Shown here: positions 4,945 to 7,036 of the stretch, piece after piece
Layout: each line of letters begins with the position of its first letter
How positions within the stretch are numbered: position 1 is the first letter of the stretch
Source of the DNA: Holosporales bacterium
GTDB lineage: Bacteria; Pseudomonadota; Alphaproteobacteria; BNTO01
Length of the DNA stretch: 7,036 bases
NCBI GenBank assembly: GCA_031257795.1
Contig: JAIRNW010000034.1
Coordinates: forward strand, 1-7,036
Direction of reading: 5' to 3'
Position numbers and translations under genes: made by a program
Notes under the pieces: generated by a model
The model's database searches: none
Seen by the model: the letters and a program-made list of their open reading frames with translations, nothing else
Told to the model about the DNA's origin: nothing

Positions 4945-6993
4945 ATGATTAAAAAATCGTTATTGTTCTTATTTATAGCAAGCTGCTCGTATGCCGCAGA
5001 TCAAGGTGCTGGTCCGGACAAAGCTGAGGACGTAATAATAATTCCAGAAGACGCTATCGAATCTGGAAGAATAAAAGAAGACGCTTTTCAAAGGAAAGCA
5101 TTTAACTCAAAAGTAGTTATTCCTGGCAGTGTTAAAGTCATAGGGAAAGGGGCTTTTCAATGGGCAGTGTTTCAAAGAGGAGTATTTATCCCAAACTGTG
5201 TTAGAGTCATAGAAGAAGAGGCTTTTTGGGGAGCAACACTTGAAGCCGTAACTATTCCTGGCAGTGTTAAAACAGTAGGGGCTCGTGCTTTTTGCCCTGT
5301 ACAAATAGACGACTTGGAGTCGCTAGAAGGTGATTATTCCGGCGATGGAGTAAAAGAACTCACACTAGAAGAAGGCATAGAAGAAATTGAGGAATGGGCT
5401 TTTGCTGGTGTATCAATAGTCAGAGTAACAATCCCAAGCTCTGTAAAGCATTTAGGTTTTGCAGCCTTCGGCGCTTGTCGCGATTTAGAAGAAGTTACTT
5501 TTGCAGTAAAAGGAAATCAAAAAATAACAATAAATGGGCAGACTTTCACACACTGCTCTCGGTTAAAGAATGTAAGCTTTGAAGGAGGGGATTTAGAGTT
5601 TGAAGGTTCTTGGGATAATGATAGTTGTACGCCGGACCTATCAAAATGTACAAAAATATCCTTTTTTGGCCGTGATGGGCTCATACAATTAGACACAAAC
5701 GACCCTGAAAACGTTAATCGCTTTCTATCTAAGCTAATTTGGTATGGGAGGAATGGAACGACAATAAAGCTTCCTGGTGGAACATGGACATGCAACGGAG
5801 AAGAATGGGAGAGCGCTTTTCCGCCAAGCAATTCCCCTGCTGCAGCTCAAGGCGTCCAAAACAAAGCTAGAGAAGTGACAGTAATCCCAGCGGACGCTAT
5901 CGAATCTGGAAGAATAAAAGAAGACGCTTTTCGAGGAGCAACGATTGTCAATGGAGTGATTCCTAACGGGGTTAAAGTCATAGGGAAAGAGGCTTTTCAA
6001 GGGGCAGTGTTTCCAAAAGGAGTATTGATCCCCGACGGTGTTGAAGTCATAGAAGATGGGGCTTTTTATGACGCGACGGTTTACGAAACACAGGTCCGTA
6101 TTCCTAGCAGTGTCAAACTCATAGGACCAAACGCTTTTGCCAGAAGTAAACTGCTAGGCCTCGTTTTTAATGAAGGAAGCAAACTAGAACGAATAGAGAG
6201 AAATGCTTTCTTCGGTACTGGCCTTGAAGGAAGACTAGATATCCCTAACGGTGTCACAGAAATAGGTGCGCGTGCTTTTGGCGGCACAGCCCTTGAATGT
6301 GTTACCATACCGGGAAGCGTTATACACGTAGGAGAAAGAGCTTTTGCACCAAATTGGCAACCAGGTGCTATTATAGTTGTAGCTGCAAACCCTATGGGGG
6401 ACGGCAACGGTGTCGCCGCTCGTGGTGACGGCAACGGTGTCGCCGCCCGTGATGATGTCCCCTATCCTAGGAAGATAACACGCGATGGGCATGGAATTTC
6501 ACAAAACATTTATCTAAATGAAGGTCTAAAAACAATTGGGGATCATGCCTTTGCATATGCCGCAGTAGAAGAGGTCACAATTCCAGGTACAGTGAAAGTT
6601 TTGGTAGAACCTGTTTTTTACAGATGTTATAGGCTAAAAACCGTTACCTTTAAAAAGGGTGGAACATTATTACTCGGTAGAGACGCTTTTTTCGAGTGCG
6701 AGGGATTACAGTCGTTAAACTTTGAAGGAGGGAATATTATATTTTGTACCCATAATACTCCTTGGAGAAGGGACAATAGTATGAAAGTAGACCTCTCCAA
6801 ATGTGACAATTTGTATATTGGGAACGGTCAGAATAACGAGCAAATAAACCTAAACGATCCTGGACACGTTGCTTGGTTCCTGCGCCTCAACACCCAACGC
6901 ATCTCAAGAACTCCCACAATTGGTGTACAAAACAAGTCCCAACAAATATACCGTTCATTGCTCTCAATCCTCGCTGAAGTAAAGATTTTTTAG
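4945..6993 (+). CDS. Exported BspA/TpLRR-type leucine-rich repeat protein
   Basis: The 682-residue protein starts with an export signal (MIKKSLLFLFIASCSYA). IASC resembles a lipobox (C14), while SYA-A would suit signal peptidase I, so lipoprotein or soluble export are both open. The body is built of LRR_5-type repeats following the pattern IP-G/S-S/G-V-K-x-I-G-x-x-A-F, seen around residues 59-71, 82-94, 104-116, 163-175, 339-351, 362-374, 386-398, 433-445, 454-467 and 546-558. It consists of two homologous modules, about 27-300 and 308-657, each ending in a non-LRR segment with FEGG, DLSKC and NDP..V..FL. Proteins of this type commonly mediate adhesion or host interaction; that role is inferred. 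The sequence GVQNK joins the modules (303-307) and recurs near the end (660-664), followed by an unrelated 18-residue tail. GGAG five bases upstream fixes the start. Confidence 0.85.
   Translation: MIKKSLLFLFIASCSYAADQGAGPDKAEDVIIIPEDAIESGRIKEDAFQRKAFNSKVVIPGSVKVIGKGAFQWAVFQRGVFIPNCVRVIEEEAFWGATLEAVTIPGSVKTVGARAFCPVQIDDLESLEGDYSGDGVKELTLEEGIEEIEEWAFAGVSIVRVTIPSSVKHLGFAAFGACRDLEEVTFAVKGNQKITINGQTFTHCSRLKNVSFEGGDLEFEGSWDNDSCTPDLSKCTKISFFGRDGLIQLDTNDPENVNRFLSKLIWYGRNGTTIKLPGGTWTCNGEEWESAFPPSNSPAAAQGVQNKAREVTVIPADAIESGRIKEDAFRGATIVNGVIPNGVKVIGKEAFQGAVFPKGVLIPDGVEVIEDGAFYDATVYETQVRIPSSVKLIGPNAFARSKLLGLVFNEGSKLERIERNAFFGTGLEGRLDIPNGVTEIGARAFGGTALECVTIPGSVIHVGERAFAPNWQPGAIIVVAANPMGDGNGVAARGDGNGVAARDDVPYPRKITRDGHGISQNIYLNEGLKTIGDHAFAYAAVEEVTIPGTVKVLVEPVFYRCYRLKTVTFKKGGTLLLGRDAFFECEGLQSLNFEGGNIIFCTHNTPWRRDNSMKVDLSKCDNLYIGNGQNNEQINLNDPGHVAWFLRLNTQRISRTPTIGVQNKSQQIYRSLLSILAEVKIF
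5050..5240 (+). repeat. First copy of intragenic direct duplication
   Basis: Positions 5050-5089 are identical to 5893-5932 (40 bases, offset 843), and the following segment, from 5131 on, aligns with 5971 onward at an offset of 840 with scattered differences. It encodes the DAIESGRIKEDAF start of module 1 and the next LRR units. The near-identity at DNA level indicates a fairly recent duplication or gene conversion. Confidence 0.85.
5893..6080 (+). repeat. Second copy of intragenic direct duplication
   Basis: This is the partner of 5050-5240 and begins module 2 of the LRR protein. One codon has been gained or lost between the copies, between 5932 and 5971, so the reading frame is kept. Confidence 0.85.
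6400..6453 (+). repeat. 27-bp in-frame tandem repeat
   Basis: Two adjacent 27-base units (6400-6426 and 6427-6453) encode DGNGVAARG and DGNGVAARD and differ at only two bases. The units are richer in G and C than the rest of the gene and sit in a loop between LRR units. Units of three-base multiples would allow length variation without frameshift. Confidence 0.9.
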
Positions 6994-7036
6994 ACCTTCG
7001 TTTTTTCTTCTCCGTCCATTTTTCTTCATCTTTATC

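Noticed and set aside
3854..6993. HlyD-type gene plus LRR gene as a type I secretion system with its substrate
   Set aside because: The LRR protein has an N-terminal export signal, no glycine-rich RTX nonapeptides and no obvious C-terminal secretion signal, and there is no ABC exporter gene nearby.

Overview
The window looks like accessory DNA from an alphaproteobacterium, most plausibly a host-associated or intracellular one (Holosporales- or Rickettsiales-like). The basis is an alphaproteobacterial-style biotin carboxylase, a tRNA-Thr of bacterial type with encoded CCA, non-coding repeat families, and two exported proteins of unknown or eukaryote-interaction type, one of them a BspA/TpLRR leucine-rich repeat protein. 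No marker in the window settles the lineage, so this placement is an inference.

Layout. (1) Positions 1-1563 form a cassette: a minus-strand gene for a cysteine-rich, apparently exported protein of unknown family lies between two 119-bp inverted repeat arms that match at 117 of 119 positions. The left arm ends on the last base of the gene's stop codon; the promoter lies inside the cassette next to the right arm. (2) Positions 1564-1939 are non-coding and repeat-rich: a degenerate third copy of the arm sequence, a strong 10-bp hairpin, and a second repeat family whose other, diverged copy sits just inside the right arm. (3) tRNA-Thr(GGT) at 1940-2014 carries an unusual C at T-loop position 55. 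(4) accC (biotin carboxylase of acetyl-CoA carboxylase) at 2303-3673 is complete but has no accB beside it. (5) A small HlyD-type membrane fusion protein follows at 3854-4600, without transporter partners in the window. (6) A 344-bp non-coding gap with several hairpins and helically phased TACTT repeats precedes (7) a 682-residue exported leucine-rich repeat protein (4945-6993) made of two homologous modules.

How the genes relate. accC is housekeeping (fatty acid synthesis) and is flanked by probable accessory genes. The two exported-protein genes, at opposite ends, share the octamer GTACTTGC upstream, in the same orientation relative to each gene. This could reflect a common regulator, but it is only a motif coincidence until tested. 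The HlyD-type and LRR genes share the same nine-base ribosome-binding context (AGCGTGGAG), which supports the chosen starts.

The most interesting items are the inverted-repeat cassette with its unknown gene, the duplicated LRR protein with an apparent scar of a lost third module, and the possible shared upstream motif.
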